Assembly (NCBI RefSeq): GCF_021310995.1
Contig: NZ_CP054150.1
Location: 496,001 to 560,000 of the forward strand
DNA length: 64,000 nucleotides
From: Agrobacterium vaccinii
GTDB lineage: Bacteria > Pseudomonadota > Alphaproteobacteria > Rhizobiales > Rhizobiaceae
Direction: 5' to 3'
Shown piece by piece: positions 46,930 through 55,110 of the stretch. The notes under the pieces were generated by a model. That model had not been told where the DNA came from. It did not search any database and was given only the letters and a program-made list of their open reading frames with translations. Position numbers and translations under genes: made by a program. Position 1 is the first letter of the stretch; the number at the start of each line of letters is the position of its first letter.

Positions 46930-47496
46930 TCAGCTGCGGGCGATGATTTCCTTGCCCTGAATGCGCATGGTCATGCCCAGAGAACCGGTGCTGCGGCGCA
47001 CGAGGAAGCGCGGGCGGCGGTCTGCGAAATAGGAATGGCGGCGGCGCGGGCGGGAGGTCTGGGTGCGCACATTGCCGAGATGATCTTCCAGTGGACGGGC
47101 AACGCCATCGGCTTCGACCATCAGCATGGGAATGCGATACTTTTCCGACCAGCTGCGCCAGTCTGCAGCGATGTCGCACAGATCGTGCGCCACCAGCAGC
47201 GGAATGCACAGCTCCGGGTCGTCGTGGTGAAGTTCGAGGGTAACAGTGACCTGTCCGTCACCATGGTCGATGGCGCGGGCGGCAACACCTTTGAAGGCGC
47301 GGGCAGGCAGAGCGAAGGAAAGCGGAAGGCCGCTGGTGTGAAGCACTTTGCGAAGAACAGCGCCGCGCTCATCAAGCGTGATTGCCACATCGGCTGAACC
47401 CTGGTCGTTGCCATACGTCAGCTGCTGCGGGAACCGCGTAGGATCGAGCCGGAGTGTCGCGCCTGCCCATTCGGGCTTCAGAACAGTGTTGGTCAT
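46930..47496 (-). CDS. DUF6101 family protein
   Basis: The 188-residue protein begins MTNTVLKPEWAGATLRLDP and is mostly soluble, with a central segment LCIPLLVAHDLCDIAADWRSW and a basic, Arg-rich C-terminal third (RPRRRHSYFADRRPRFLVRR). It matches what rhizobial annotations call DUF6101; no function is known to me. It is preceded by a leader able to fold (47501-47577). A second ATG five bases upstream (47501-47499) is out of frame and may affect initiation. Confidence 0.7.
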   Translation of the reverse strand: MTNTVLKPEWAGATLRLDPTRFPQQLTYGNDQGSADVAITLDERGAVLRKVLHTSGLPLSFALPARAFKGVAARAIDHGDGQVTVTLELHHDDPELCIPLLVAHDLCDIAADWRSWSEKYRIPMLMVEADGVARPLEDHLGNVRTQTSRPRRRHSYFADRRPRFLVRRSTGSLGMTMRIQGKEIIARS

Positions 47497-47500
47497 ATCA

Positions 47501-47577
47501 TGCTATCCTTGTTTTACCTGAGAGCCGTTTCATGGTCTCGTCCGGGACTTTTCGTCCTCTGATAGGGAGAAGATAGC
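47501..47577 (-). promoter_or_regulatory. structured leader of the DUF6101 mRNA
   Basis: On the minus strand the leader starts GCTATCTT (47577-47570) and ends AAGGATAGC (47509-47501), which can pair to close a ~77-nt domain and would cover the AAGGA ribosome-binding site. Inside are a GGAC-GAAAA-GTCC hairpin and the stretch CTCTCAGGTAAAAC, similar to the 3' end of glycine riboswitch aptamers. The middle of the aptamer consensus is not recognisable, so I do not call it a riboswitch. It could be a novel translational control element. Confidence 0.4.
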
Positions 47578-47580
47578 GGG

Positions 47581-47922
47581 CGCTTGTTCGATACAGCTTA
47601 AAAATCGAGGTTAAGAAAACTTTGCATTCCCAAATGGTTAGCAAAACGCAGCCTGATAGGGTTTCGAATTCCTGAATTGGTACGGCAACCCCTTGTGGCA
47701 GCCTGTCAGCCAATATCACCCCTTCACCCCGTCCATGCCGCATTCGGCTACGCTTCCCTTGCCCCCGCAGGTTCCGCCTAAAAGCAGCTTGCGCAGTGCA
47801 AAGCGCTTCCGCAATCGGTAAAATTGCGAAAGCCAAAAATGAGCGTGGATGAGGGAAAAGGGCGCGGAATCTCCGCGTCGGGTCAGTTCATGTCAGCTGT
47901 GGAAAATGAGCGCGAAAACGCC
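47581..47922. other. intergenic region between DUF6101 and the FAD enzyme gene
   Basis: No gene is supported. A 112-codon minus-strand frame overlaps the DUF6101 leader and has no coding features. The promoter for DUF6101 is probably here, but none is identified. Confidence 0.5.
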
Positions 47923-49353
47923 CTATATCTGCACAACCTTGCCCGGGTTCATGATGCCTGCGGGGTCGAAGGCTGTCTTGATTCGGTGCATCAATTCCAT
48001 TTCGATGCCGGGGCGGATGGATGCGAGCTCGTCACGTTTTAACTGGCCGATGCCATGTTCGGCAGAAATCGACCCGCCATGGGAAAGCACGATGCCATGG
48101 ACGATGTGGTTGATGTCACGCCAGCGTTCGATGAACTGCGCCTTGTCGGCCCCCACGGGCTGCGAGATGTTGTAATGGATATTGCCGTCACCCAGATGGC
48201 CGAAGGCGCAGATGCGCGCGCCGGGAATGGCTTGGAGAACGCCAGCCTCGGCCTCTGCCATAAATTCCGGGATTTTGGAAACCGGCACGGACACATCATG
48301 CTTGATGGAGCCGCCCTCAGGCTTTTGGGCATCCGACATGCTTTCGCGCATGTGCCACAGCGCCTGTCGCTGTGCCTCGGAACTGGCAATCACGGCATCC
48401 TGCACGATCCCGGCCTCAAAACCTTGCTCCAGAAGGGTCTCGATCATCGTCTGCGCCGTCTCGGCAGTGTCGGAGGTCGAGACGTCGATCAGCGCATACC
48501 AGGGATGCGGCGTTTCCAGGGGATCGCGGACGCCGGGAATGTGCTTTGCTGTAAACTCGATACCGATGCGTGGCATCAGCTCGAAACCGGTCAGCGCGCT
48601 GCCGCAAAGGGTCGAAGCGCGGTCGAAAAGCGTCAAGGCATCCGCCGGTGAATTCAATCCCGCAAATGCGACCTGATGGCCGCGCGGTTTCGGAAAGAGT
48701 TTCAGCACCGCACCTGTGATCACGCCAAGCGTACCTTCGGAGCCGATGAACAGGTCGCGCAGATCGTAACCGGTATTGTCCTTCTTCAGTCGGCGCAAGC
48801 CGTTCCAGATTTCGCCGGTCGGCAGAACGACCTCCAGACCGAGGCAAAGCTGGCGCATGTTGCCATAGGCCAAAACCGCCGTGCCGCCTGCATTGGTGGC
48901 GAGGTTGCCGCCGATGCGGCACGAGCCCTGCGAACCCAGCGACAGCGGAAAGATGCGCTCCACCTTGTCGGCGGCCTGATGGACGCTGTCGAGAATGCAG
49001 CCGCCATCCACCACGATGACATTGGCGACTGGATCGATATCGCGAACGCTGTTCATGCGCTCCAGCGATAGAATGACGTCGCTGGCATCGCCGCGTGGCG
49101 TCTGCCCGCCCACAAGGCCGGTATTGCCGGTCTGTGGAACGATGGCCGTACCGGTTTCGCTGGCAAGCTTCATGATGGCTGCGACCTCTTCCGTCGTGGC
49201 CGGTTTCAGCAGCAGCGGCGAGCTGCCCTTGTAAAGGCCACGATTTTCCACGAGATGCGGCGCCAGCTCTGAGGGATCGCGTAGAGCGTTCTTCTCCCCG
49301 ACAATGGTCACGAAACGCTGCAACAGGTCATCGGGCAAAGCGGTCATCGTCAT
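47923..49353 (-). CDS. FAD-linked 2-hydroxyacid dehydrogenase (D-2HGDH/D-lactate type)
   Basis: The 476-residue protein is of the vanillyl-alcohol-oxidase/GlcD superfamily. It has the FAD-binding PQTGNTGLVGGQTP, SLGSQGSCRIGGNLATNAGGT and GSEGTLGVITGAVLKLFP, and the C-terminal GHLGDGNIHYNI and SISAEHGIGQLKR with metal/substrate-binding His. This set fits FAD-dependent D-2-hydroxyglutarate or D-lactate dehydrogenases. Substrate cannot be chosen from sequence alone. Its start lies 20 bases after the Sua5-type gene on the same strand, so they are probably cotranscribed. Confidence 0.9.
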   Translation of the reverse strand: MTMTALPDDLLQRFVTIVGEKNALRDPSELAPHLVENRGLYKGSSPLLLKPATTEEVAAIMKLASETGTAIVPQTGNTGLVGGQTPRGDASDVILSLERMNSVRDIDPVANVIVVDGGCILDSVHQAADKVERIFPLSLGSQGSCRIGGNLATNAGGTAVLAYGNMRQLCLGLEVVLPTGEIWNGLRRLKKDNTGYDLRDLFIGSEGTLGVITGAVLKLFPKPRGHQVAFAGLNSPADALTLFDRASTLCGSALTGFELMPRIGIEFTAKHIPGVRDPLETPHPWYALIDVSTSDTAETAQTMIETLLEQGFEAGIVQDAVIASSEAQRQALWHMRESMSDAQKPEGGSIKHDVSVPVSKIPEFMAEAEAGVLQAIPGARICAFGHLGDGNIHYNISQPVGADKAQFIERWRDINHIVHGIVLSHGGSISAEHGIGQLKRDELASIRPGIEMELMHRIKTAFDPAGIMNPGKVVQI

Positions 49354-49373
49354 GAAGTCCTTATGGTGATGCG

Positions 49374-50351
49374 TCAGGGGCGGGGGGCTGCGGCGCGAGA
49401 CAGCCGGTCGTTGATGGCTTCGCCAAGCCCGGTATTGGGGATGGGCGTAATGGCGATGAGGCTTGCGCCGCTGGCATCGGCGATTTTGAGATGGTCGAAG
49501 AGATTGGCAGCGGCTTCGGCCAGATCGGCAGCGGTGCTCAGATCAAGAATAATGGCCGCGTTTTCGTCACCCTCCACACGGCGGCCACCGAAACGGATCA
49601 GGGCCTCGCCAGCCTCCACGGAAACGGCGTTTAGCCGCACGGCAGCGCCTGGCGCATAATGAGAGGCCAGCATGCCGGGCGCTTCGATGGTGGCGGATGC
49701 CGTTTGCGGGCGGATCAGCGCCACGCCGGTCACCCGCTCAATATCCTCGGCAACCAGCCCTCCGGGCCGCAACAGCCGCACGGCGCCGTCAGCCTCGACC
49801 TTGACGATGGTGGATTCGACACCGACAGGTGCCGCGCCGCCATCGAGAATGAGGCTGATGCGCGCACCCAGATCGGCCTCGACATGGGCCGCGCTGGTGG
49901 AACTGATCTTGCCGGAACTGTTGGCGCTGGGTGCCGCCAGCGGCTTGCCGAAAGCACCGATCAACTCGGCCGCAAAGCCTTGGGGAATGCGGATGCCAAC
50001 GGTATCAAGCCCCGCCGTTGCCAGCGAATGAATTGGGCTGCCTCGACGCAGCGGCAAAATGAGGGTCAGCGGACCTGGCCAGAATGCCTGCGCCAGTTTG
50101 CGCGAGATGGGATCGAAGGTGGCGTATTCCTCAGCCATCTCAACGCTGGCCATATGGCAGATCAACGGATTGAACTGCGGGCGGCCCTTGGTCTCGTAAA
50201 TACGGGTAATGGCACCGGGGTTGGTCGCATCCGCAGCAAGGCCATAGACCGTCTCGGTGGGAATGGCGACGGGATGGCCAGACGACAACACCGCCACGGC
50301 GTCCCGAAGCGCCGTTTCCCTGTCTTGGTCGATGTCGATATGACGAGCCAT
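49374..50351 (-). CDS. L-threonylcarbamoyladenylate synthase (Sua5/TsaC type)
   Basis: The 325-residue protein has the YrdC/Sua5 domain with HPVAIPTETVYGLAADA, KGRPQFNPLICH, FWPGPLTLILP and LAAPSANSSGKIS, and a C-terminal Sua5-type extension beginning about residue 215 with APGMLASHYAPGAAVRL. It makes threonylcarbamoyl-AMP for the universal tRNA t6A37 modification. The extra C-terminal domain makes it Sua5-like rather than the short TsaC. Confidence 0.93.
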   Translation of the reverse strand: MARHIDIDQDRETALRDAVAVLSSGHPVAIPTETVYGLAADATNPGAITRIYETKGRPQFNPLICHMASVEMAEEYATFDPISRKLAQAFWPGPLTLILPLRRGSPIHSLATAGLDTVGIRIPQGFAAELIGAFGKPLAAPSANSSGKISSTSAAHVEADLGARISLILDGGAAPVGVESTIVKVEADGAVRLLRPGGLVAEDIERVTGVALIRPQTASATIEAPGMLASHYAPGAAVRLNAVSVEAGEALIRFGGRRVEGDENAAIILDLSTAADLAEAAANLFDHLKIADASGASLIAITPIPNTGLGEAINDRLSRAAAPRP

Positions 50352-50492
50352 TGCTGCTGCACCCTGTGGCGCGCGTCGCCTGAAAGCGCCGCACGGTTTT
50401 GCGCGGCATGCTTTAGAGGTTTTCGGGAGGGTTGGAAAGCCATATGCCGTTCACCGCGGGGCGATGATGCCGAGGTGACTTCTCGGGCAAGA

Positions 50493-51101
50493 TCAGATGC
50501 TGCGGATGAACTTGCGCATCTCGCTGGAGCGTGTGCCGAGCATCAGCACATTTTTCAGTGCGATCTTCGGGTCGTGGGTGCGGAACAGCAAGCCATCGCG
50601 GTGGATGGTCTTGTCGATCTTCACCGACCTGTCCCCTGCCACATCCATCGCAACCGCAAAATACATTCGGGAATGGCGCGAATCGATGTTTTCGAAAAAC
50701 GCACCCTCGCCGCACAGTTCAGAAAAGAAGTTTGCGAAGTAGAACGACCAGATGACCGGATTGCGCAAATCGAAACTGGTGCGCGATGCCGTGACGTGGC
50801 AGTAGCCGAGATGCGGGCTCTCATCGATGGTGCGGTGAAACACCATGTTGGGAAAGCGAATGGAGCTGTGAAAGCTGTTCAGCCGCGAATAGGTCAGTTC
50901 TCCGGCAGCCTGAAGCTTGCGGCCTGTAATGTCCGCGACCTGGTCATGGGTGAGATAACGCGGCTCCGGCGGTAGCCATTTCTGCTCATAACGGGCAATT
51001 CTGCCGGTGCGCAGGAAATCCGAATGGGCCGTTTTCGTGCGTGCAGGAGCCGCCGAGCGCGCGCTCGCATCGAAGTAGCGGATCTGTGTTCCCTTTTCCA
51101 T
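50493..51101 (-). CDS. DUF6656 family protein
   Basis: The 202-residue protein begins MEKGTQIRYFDASARSAAPA; AGGAG precedes ATG 51101. Upstream in-frame codons exist but lack a ribosome-binding site. It has no membrane segment or signal peptide. Central features are RFPNMVFHRTIDESPHLGYC and IWSFYFANFFSELCGEGAFF. Rhizobial annotation names this family DUF6656; function unknown. It is divergent from the Rieske oxygenase gene, with a motif-rich promoter region between. Confidence 0.65.
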   Translation of the reverse strand: MEKGTQIRYFDASARSAAPARTKTAHSDFLRTGRIARYEQKWLPPEPRYLTHDQVADITGRKLQAAGELTYSRLNSFHSSIRFPNMVFHRTIDESPHLGYCHVTASRTSFDLRNPVIWSFYFANFFSELCGEGAFFENIDSRHSRMYFAVAMDVAGDRSVKIDKTIHRDGLLFRTHDPKIALKNVLMLGTRSSEMRKFIRSI

Positions 51102-51272
51102 CGGAGAACTCCTGTTGCCGATCTGATCTTTTTTTACGGCAAGGGAGTTAAAATTTCCTTGTCGCGGCATGACAAGCGTTAATGATTGCAAAGTGCTACG
51201 ATTGCGTCATATTGCGACGGATTTTATCGCTGGAACGGCAATAAGCCTCTGTTTTGGAATTAGAATAACCCT

Positions 51273-51308
51273 TTGTCGCCATTCTGCGACATGTCGCAAA
51301 TTGTCGCC
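51273..51308. promoter_or_regulatory. candidate operator: TTGTCGCC direct repeats around a 14-bp palindrome
   Basis: TTGTCGCC occurs at 51273-51280 and 51301-51308, 28 bases apart, flanking the perfect palindrome TGCGACATGTCGCA at 51285-51298. Further TTGTCGC or TTGCGAC words occur at about 51159 and 51212. The cluster lies in the 324-bp divergent region (51102-51425) between the DUF6656 and Rieske oxygenase genes. No other gene is seen in that region. Confidence 0.5.
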
Positions 51309-51425
51309 AATGCGGAAGCCGATGTCGCTCTATGTGGTGCTGAAAAGGGGCGTCAGTGGTTAGATCATTTTCACACACGCGGCGCATGCCAGTCGATCCA
51401 GCCGCGACTTTTCGAGGACATGGCC

Positions 51426-52670
51426 ATGGATTTGCGTGAAACCGTACTGCGCCAACTGAAAAACCGCCGCGAGGGCTTCACTCTGGAGCAGCCCTTCTAT
51501 GTCGATCAGGACTATTTCAAGCTGGATATGGAAAATATCTGGTACCGGGACTGGTTGTTCGTGGCGCATGATTGCGAGGTGCCCAAAACCGGCGCCTACA
51601 CGACGGTACAGATCGGCGACTACGCCATCGTCATCGTTCGCGGCAAGGATGGCGTTATCAGAGCATTCCACAATTCATGCCGCCATCGTGGCTCGCGCGT
51701 CTGCACCAGCCAGAAGGGACAGTCTGCCCGTCTCGTCTGTCCCTACCACCAGTGGACCTATGATCTGGATGGCAAGCTTCTGTTTGCACGCCACATGGGC
51801 GATGACTTCGACAAGGGTGATTTCGGCCTGAAGCCGATTGCCTGCGAATCCGTTGCCGGATACGTCTTCATCTGTCTGGCTGAGCAGCCGCTCGATTTCG
51901 CGCCTGTGCGCGCCGAGATCGAATCCTACATGGCCCCGCACCGGGTCTGGGAAGCGAAGGTCGCCCATGAGAGCACGATCATCGAAAAGGGCAACTGGAA
52001 GCTCGTTTGGGAAAACAATCGCGAGTGCTATCACTGCGCCGCTAACCACCCCGAGCTTTGCCGCACCTATCCTGAAAACCCCAGTGTCACCGGTACCGAT
52101 GGCGGGGCAAGCGACCCGGAAATCGGCGGCCACTGGGCGCGCTGCGAAGCTGCCGGTCTGCCCAGCCGCTTCAAGATCGATCCCACCGGCCAATTCCGCG
52201 TGGCGCGCATGCCGCTGATCGGCGATGCCGAAAGCTACACCATGTCCGGCAAGCGCGCGGTACGCCGTCCGCTCTCCGATGATGTGACCATCGACCATAT
52301 CGGCACGCTGCTTCTGTTCCACTACCCCACGACATGGAACCACTTCCTTGGCGACCACCTGATTTCCTTCCGCGTGATACCGCTGGGCCCGCAGGAAACG
52401 CAGGTCACGACCAAGTGGCTGGTGCACAAGGATGCGGTGGAAGGCGTCGATTACAATCTCGAAGACCTGACCCATGTCTGGAACGAGACCAACGATCAGG
52501 ACCGCCGCATCGTCGAGGAAAACGCCTTCGGCATTCGCTCGCCCGCCTATGAGCCCGGCCCGTATTCGATGGAAGACGAGGGCGGCGTCATGCAGTTTGT
52601 GAACTGGTATTCCGATTTCATGATCGACCGTCTGTCCGGCGATAAACAGAAACTGTCGGCGGTTGCATGA
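51426..52670 (+). CDS. gbcA: Rieske aromatic-ring-hydroxylating-type oxygenase, alpha subunit (GbcA-like)
   Basis: The 414-residue protein has the Rieske [2Fe-2S] motif CRHRGSRVC and CPYHQW (C85, H87, C105, H108), and the mononuclear iron site in NNRECYHCAANH (E200, H203, H208). The pairing with the reductase encoded next matches the glycine betaine/proline betaine demethylase type (GbcAB/Stc2) that removes a methyl group oxidatively to formaldehyde. ATG 51426 is used because GAGGA lies at good distance; longer frames are not supported. Substrate is not certain; carnitine or stachydrine oxygenases belong to related groups. Confidence 0.85.
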   Translation: MDLRETVLRQLKNRREGFTLEQPFYVDQDYFKLDMENIWYRDWLFVAHDCEVPKTGAYTTVQIGDYAIVIVRGKDGVIRAFHNSCRHRGSRVCTSQKGQSARLVCPYHQWTYDLDGKLLFARHMGDDFDKGDFGLKPIACESVAGYVFICLAEQPLDFAPVRAEIESYMAPHRVWEAKVAHESTIIEKGNWKLVWENNRECYHCAANHPELCRTYPENPSVTGTDGGASDPEIGGHWARCEAAGLPSRFKIDPTGQFRVARMPLIGDAESYTMSGKRAVRRPLSDDVTIDHIGTLLLFHYPTTWNHFLGDHLISFRVIPLGPQETQVTTKWLVHKDAVEGVDYNLEDLTHVWNETNDQDRRIVEENAFGIRSPAYEPGPYSMEDEGGVMQFVNWYSDFMIDRLSGDKQKLSAVA

Positions 52671-53755
52671 CATCGATGACCATGACGACGACGTACAAGC
52701 ACATCGATGAAATGAAGCCGTGGAGCGATAAGCTCCACATGCTGGAATGTATTTCGGTCACGCCCGAAACACCGGATGTGATGACGTTTCTGTTTCGCTC
52801 AGAAGGTCCCAACTGGTTTCGATACCTGCCGGGCCAGTTCGTGACGCTGGAACTGCCGGTGGGGCCGGAGCCGCTGTTTCGCACCTACACGTTGTCATCA
52901 AGCCCGTCTCGACCCTATGCGCTGGCTGTCACGGTCAAGGCGCAGGCCACCAGCGTTGGAACGCGCTGGATGTTCAACAACCTCAAGCCTGGCATGCGCA
53001 TCCGTGCGCTGGGGCCGCTGGGCGACTTTTCCTATGTGCGTCATCCCGGCGAGAAGTATCTGTTCATCTCGGCAGGCTCTGGCGTTACGCCGATGATGTC
53101 GATGGTGCGCGATATGAGCGACCGGGCACCGCAGAGCGACATCTCGTTCATCAACTGCTCGCGGTCCCCCTCAGACATTGTTTTCCGGCACGAACTGGAA
53201 TATCTCGCCCGCTTCATGCCCAATCTGTCGCTGGGTTTCATCGTCGAGAATTGCGGTCGCACCGATCTCTGGTCGGGCCTAAAGGGCATGGTAGACAAGG
53301 CCAAGATCGCGCTGCTGTCGCATGATTTCATGGATCGCACCGTGTTCTGCTGCGGGCCGGAGCCGTTTATGGCCGCCATCCGCTCCATGCTGGATGCCTC
53401 GGACTTCGATATGTCGCGCTACCATCAGGAGAGCTTCTCTCCGGCCATGCCCGTTGCCGTCGGCGAGAGCGATTTGCCTGACGATGGCGAAGTGCTGGCT
53501 AAGATCGGTTTCACCCTGTCCGGCATGGACGTGCCATGCCAGCCGGGCCAGACGATTTTGATGACGGCGCGTGCCGCTGGCGTGCGCATCGGTGCTGCCT
53601 GCGAATCCGGCATCTGCGGCACCTGCCGCGTTTTGAAGATATCGGGCGAAGTTGAGATGAACCATAATGGTGGCATTCTCGATGAAGATATCGAGGAAGG
53701 TTATATTCTCGCCTGCTGCTCGCGCCCGCTGACGGATGTCAAAGTAGAGGCATAA
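52667..53755 (+). CDS. gbcB: Rieske oxygenase reductase (GbcB-like) with FAD, NAD(H) and [2Fe-2S] domains
   Basis: The 362-residue protein overlaps gbcA by four bases (ATGA). It has an FAD-binding domain (YLPGQFVTLELPV, FRTYTLSS), an NAD-binding domain (YLFISAGSGVTPMMSM and FCCGPEPFM) and a C-terminal plant-type ferredoxin domain (CESGICGTC with C312, C317, C320, then C350 or C351). It transfers electrons from NAD(P)H to the oxygenase. This two-component arrangement is the hybrid-cluster-protein-reductase-like type. Confidence 0.88.
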   Translation: MTSMTMTTTYKHIDEMKPWSDKLHMLECISVTPETPDVMTFLFRSEGPNWFRYLPGQFVTLELPVGPEPLFRTYTLSSSPSRPYALAVTVKAQATSVGTRWMFNNLKPGMRIRALGPLGDFSYVRHPGEKYLFISAGSGVTPMMSMVRDMSDRAPQSDISFINCSRSPSDIVFRHELEYLARFMPNLSLGFIVENCGRTDLWSGLKGMVDKAKIALLSHDFMDRTVFCCGPEPFMAAIRSMLDASDFDMSRYHQESFSPAMPVAVGESDLPDDGEVLAKIGFTLSGMDVPCQPGQTILMTARAAGVRIGAACESGICGTCRVLKISGEVEMNHNGGILDEDIEEGYILACCSRPLTDVKVEA

Positions 53756-53857
53756 ATATACTTGGTTGCACTTCGCGTGGAACCAACACCCCGTTTTCCC
53801 GTTATTTGCCTATCGAAGCGCGGTTTCAACGCGTAGTGTAAAAAACGGAGGAAATTC

Positions 53858-54319
53858 ATGCTGAATTTGCGCAAGACGAGCGTTGCGACCGCTCTGGTCA
53901 TGCTTTTGACAAGCTTCACGCCGTCCCAGGCCTTTCAGGTCCCAATCCCAGCGCCAAAGCCGATCGCAGCACAGTCGAGCAACGTCGTAGACGTTCAGTA
54001 CCGCGAATGGGACCGTCGTCATTACCGTAATGGACGTGATTTCCGCCGTGACCGCGACTTCCGCCGTCAGGGCTACTACAACGGCCACCGTGGCTACCGC
54101 GACCGTCGTCCAGGATATCGCCAGCACAATGGCTACTGGTTCCCGCTCGCAGCCTTCGCAACTGGTGCCATCATCGGCGGTGCGATGCAGCAGCAGACGC
54201 GTCCAGCCTATGGCAGCAGCCACCAGCAATATTGTGCCAATCGCTGGAGATCGTACCGCGCGTATGACAACACGTATCAGCCAAACAATGGCCCGCGCAG
54301 ACAGTGCGTTTCGCCATAA
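53858..54319 (+). CDS. BA14K family exported protein 1
   Basis: The 153-residue protein has a signal peptide (ATALVMLLTSFTPSQAF), a Pro/Ala stretch, an Arg/Tyr/Gly-rich repeat-like region (RRHYRNGRDFRRDRDFRRQG), a hydrophobic GYWFPLAAFATGAIIGGA segment and a Cys-containing C terminus with WRSYRAYDNTYQPNNGPRR, all typical of BA14K proteins, which were first known as immunoreactive Brucella antigens with lectin-like activity. A second paralogue follows. GGAGG lies before the ATG. Confidence 0.88.
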   Translation: MLNLRKTSVATALVMLLTSFTPSQAFQVPIPAPKPIAAQSSNVVDVQYREWDRRHYRNGRDFRRDRDFRRQGYYNGHRGYRDRRPGYRQHNGYWFPLAAFATGAIIGGAMQQQTRPAYGSSHQQYCANRWRSYRAYDNTYQPNNGPRRQCVSP

Positions 54320-54546
54320 GCTGATAGTTCCCAATATGCCCGGCGCAAGCCGGGCTTACTGCGTTTGATTTATTGAGACCGCATCAAGTACCTGTGATCG
54401 CATTGTTAATGCTGGGTTCAGCTAGCCGTTCCTATGCTACATAACATATAAATACCTCACCCTGTGTGAGATGAAATAAACAAGAAAACGTCGTCGTTGT
54501 TCACAATGAGCCGGAAGAGTAACCGGACGTGGATGGAGGAAATCAG

Positions 54547-55050
54547 ATGCAAAACTATATGAAAACACTCTGGGCTGCCGGTTTCGCAGCATTGACTGCG
54601 GCAGGTGCCGTCGTACCAGCGCAGGCCATGCCGATGACAATCAATCCGCCTGTGGTCGATAAGGCCAATGACGGCGTCGTCAACGTGCAGTATTGGCGCG
54701 ACCGCGGCTATGGTCGTGATTACGGCGGCGGCTATTATCGTGGCCATCGCGGATACCGCGACTACCGTCCCGGTTATCGCCACCACAACGGTTACTGGTT
54801 CCCGCTGGCTGCCTTCGGCGCTGGTGCGATCATCGGTGGTGCGCTTGCCCAGCCACGTGAAGTCTACCGTCCCGTTCCGGAATACCGTCCTCGCCCAGTA
54901 TACCGCGAGTACCGCCCGACACGCCGCGCTGGCGTCAGCCAGAGCCATGTGAACTGGTGCTTCGGTCGCTACCGTTCGTATGATGCCTATAGCAACACGT
55001 TCCAGCCTTACAACGGCCCACGTCAGACCTGCTATTCGCCTTATGGCTGA
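54547..55050 (+). CDS. BA14K family exported protein 2
   Basis: The 167-residue protein has the same plan: signal peptide ending PAQAM, a Tyr/Gly/Arg-rich middle, GYWFPLAAFGAGAIIGGA, and C-terminal FGRYRSYDAYSNTFQPYNGP. It differs by an inserted Pro/Arg/Tyr-rich stretch (YRPVPEYRPRPVYREYRPT). ATG 54547 is used because GGAGGAAATCAG precedes it. The two genes are in tandem with 227 bases between them; a GCCCGG/CCGGGC hairpin lies in that gap without a U-run, so they may have separate promoters. Confidence 0.88.
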   Translation: MQNYMKTLWAAGFAALTAAGAVVPAQAMPMTINPPVVDKANDGVVNVQYWRDRGYGRDYGGGYYRGHRGYRDYRPGYRHHNGYWFPLAAFGAGAIIGGALAQPREVYRPVPEYRPRPVYREYRPTRRAGVSQSHVNWCFGRYRSYDAYSNTFQPYNGPRQTCYSPYG

Positions 55051-55072
55051 TATATTGACAGTGTGAAATGAC

Positions 55073-55107
55073 AAACGCCGTCCGGCTCCAAACGGGCGGC
55101 GTTTTTG
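55073..55107 (+). terminator. terminator between BA14K 2 and ZntB-like gene
   Basis: AAACGCCG and CGGCGTTT form the stem and TTT follows. It lies just after the plus-strand gene and just before the minus-strand gene stop at 55111, so it serves convergent genes. Confidence 0.8.
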
Positions 55108-55110
55108 CGT

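Noticed and set aside
47501..47577. Firm call of a glycine riboswitch
   Set aside because: Only the 3' CTCTCAGGTAAAA part fits; the core GCCGAAG-type element is missing and no glycine gene follows.
47498..47836. 112-codon minus-strand frame before DUF6101
   Set aside because: It overlaps the structured leader and has no coding signature or ribosome-binding site.
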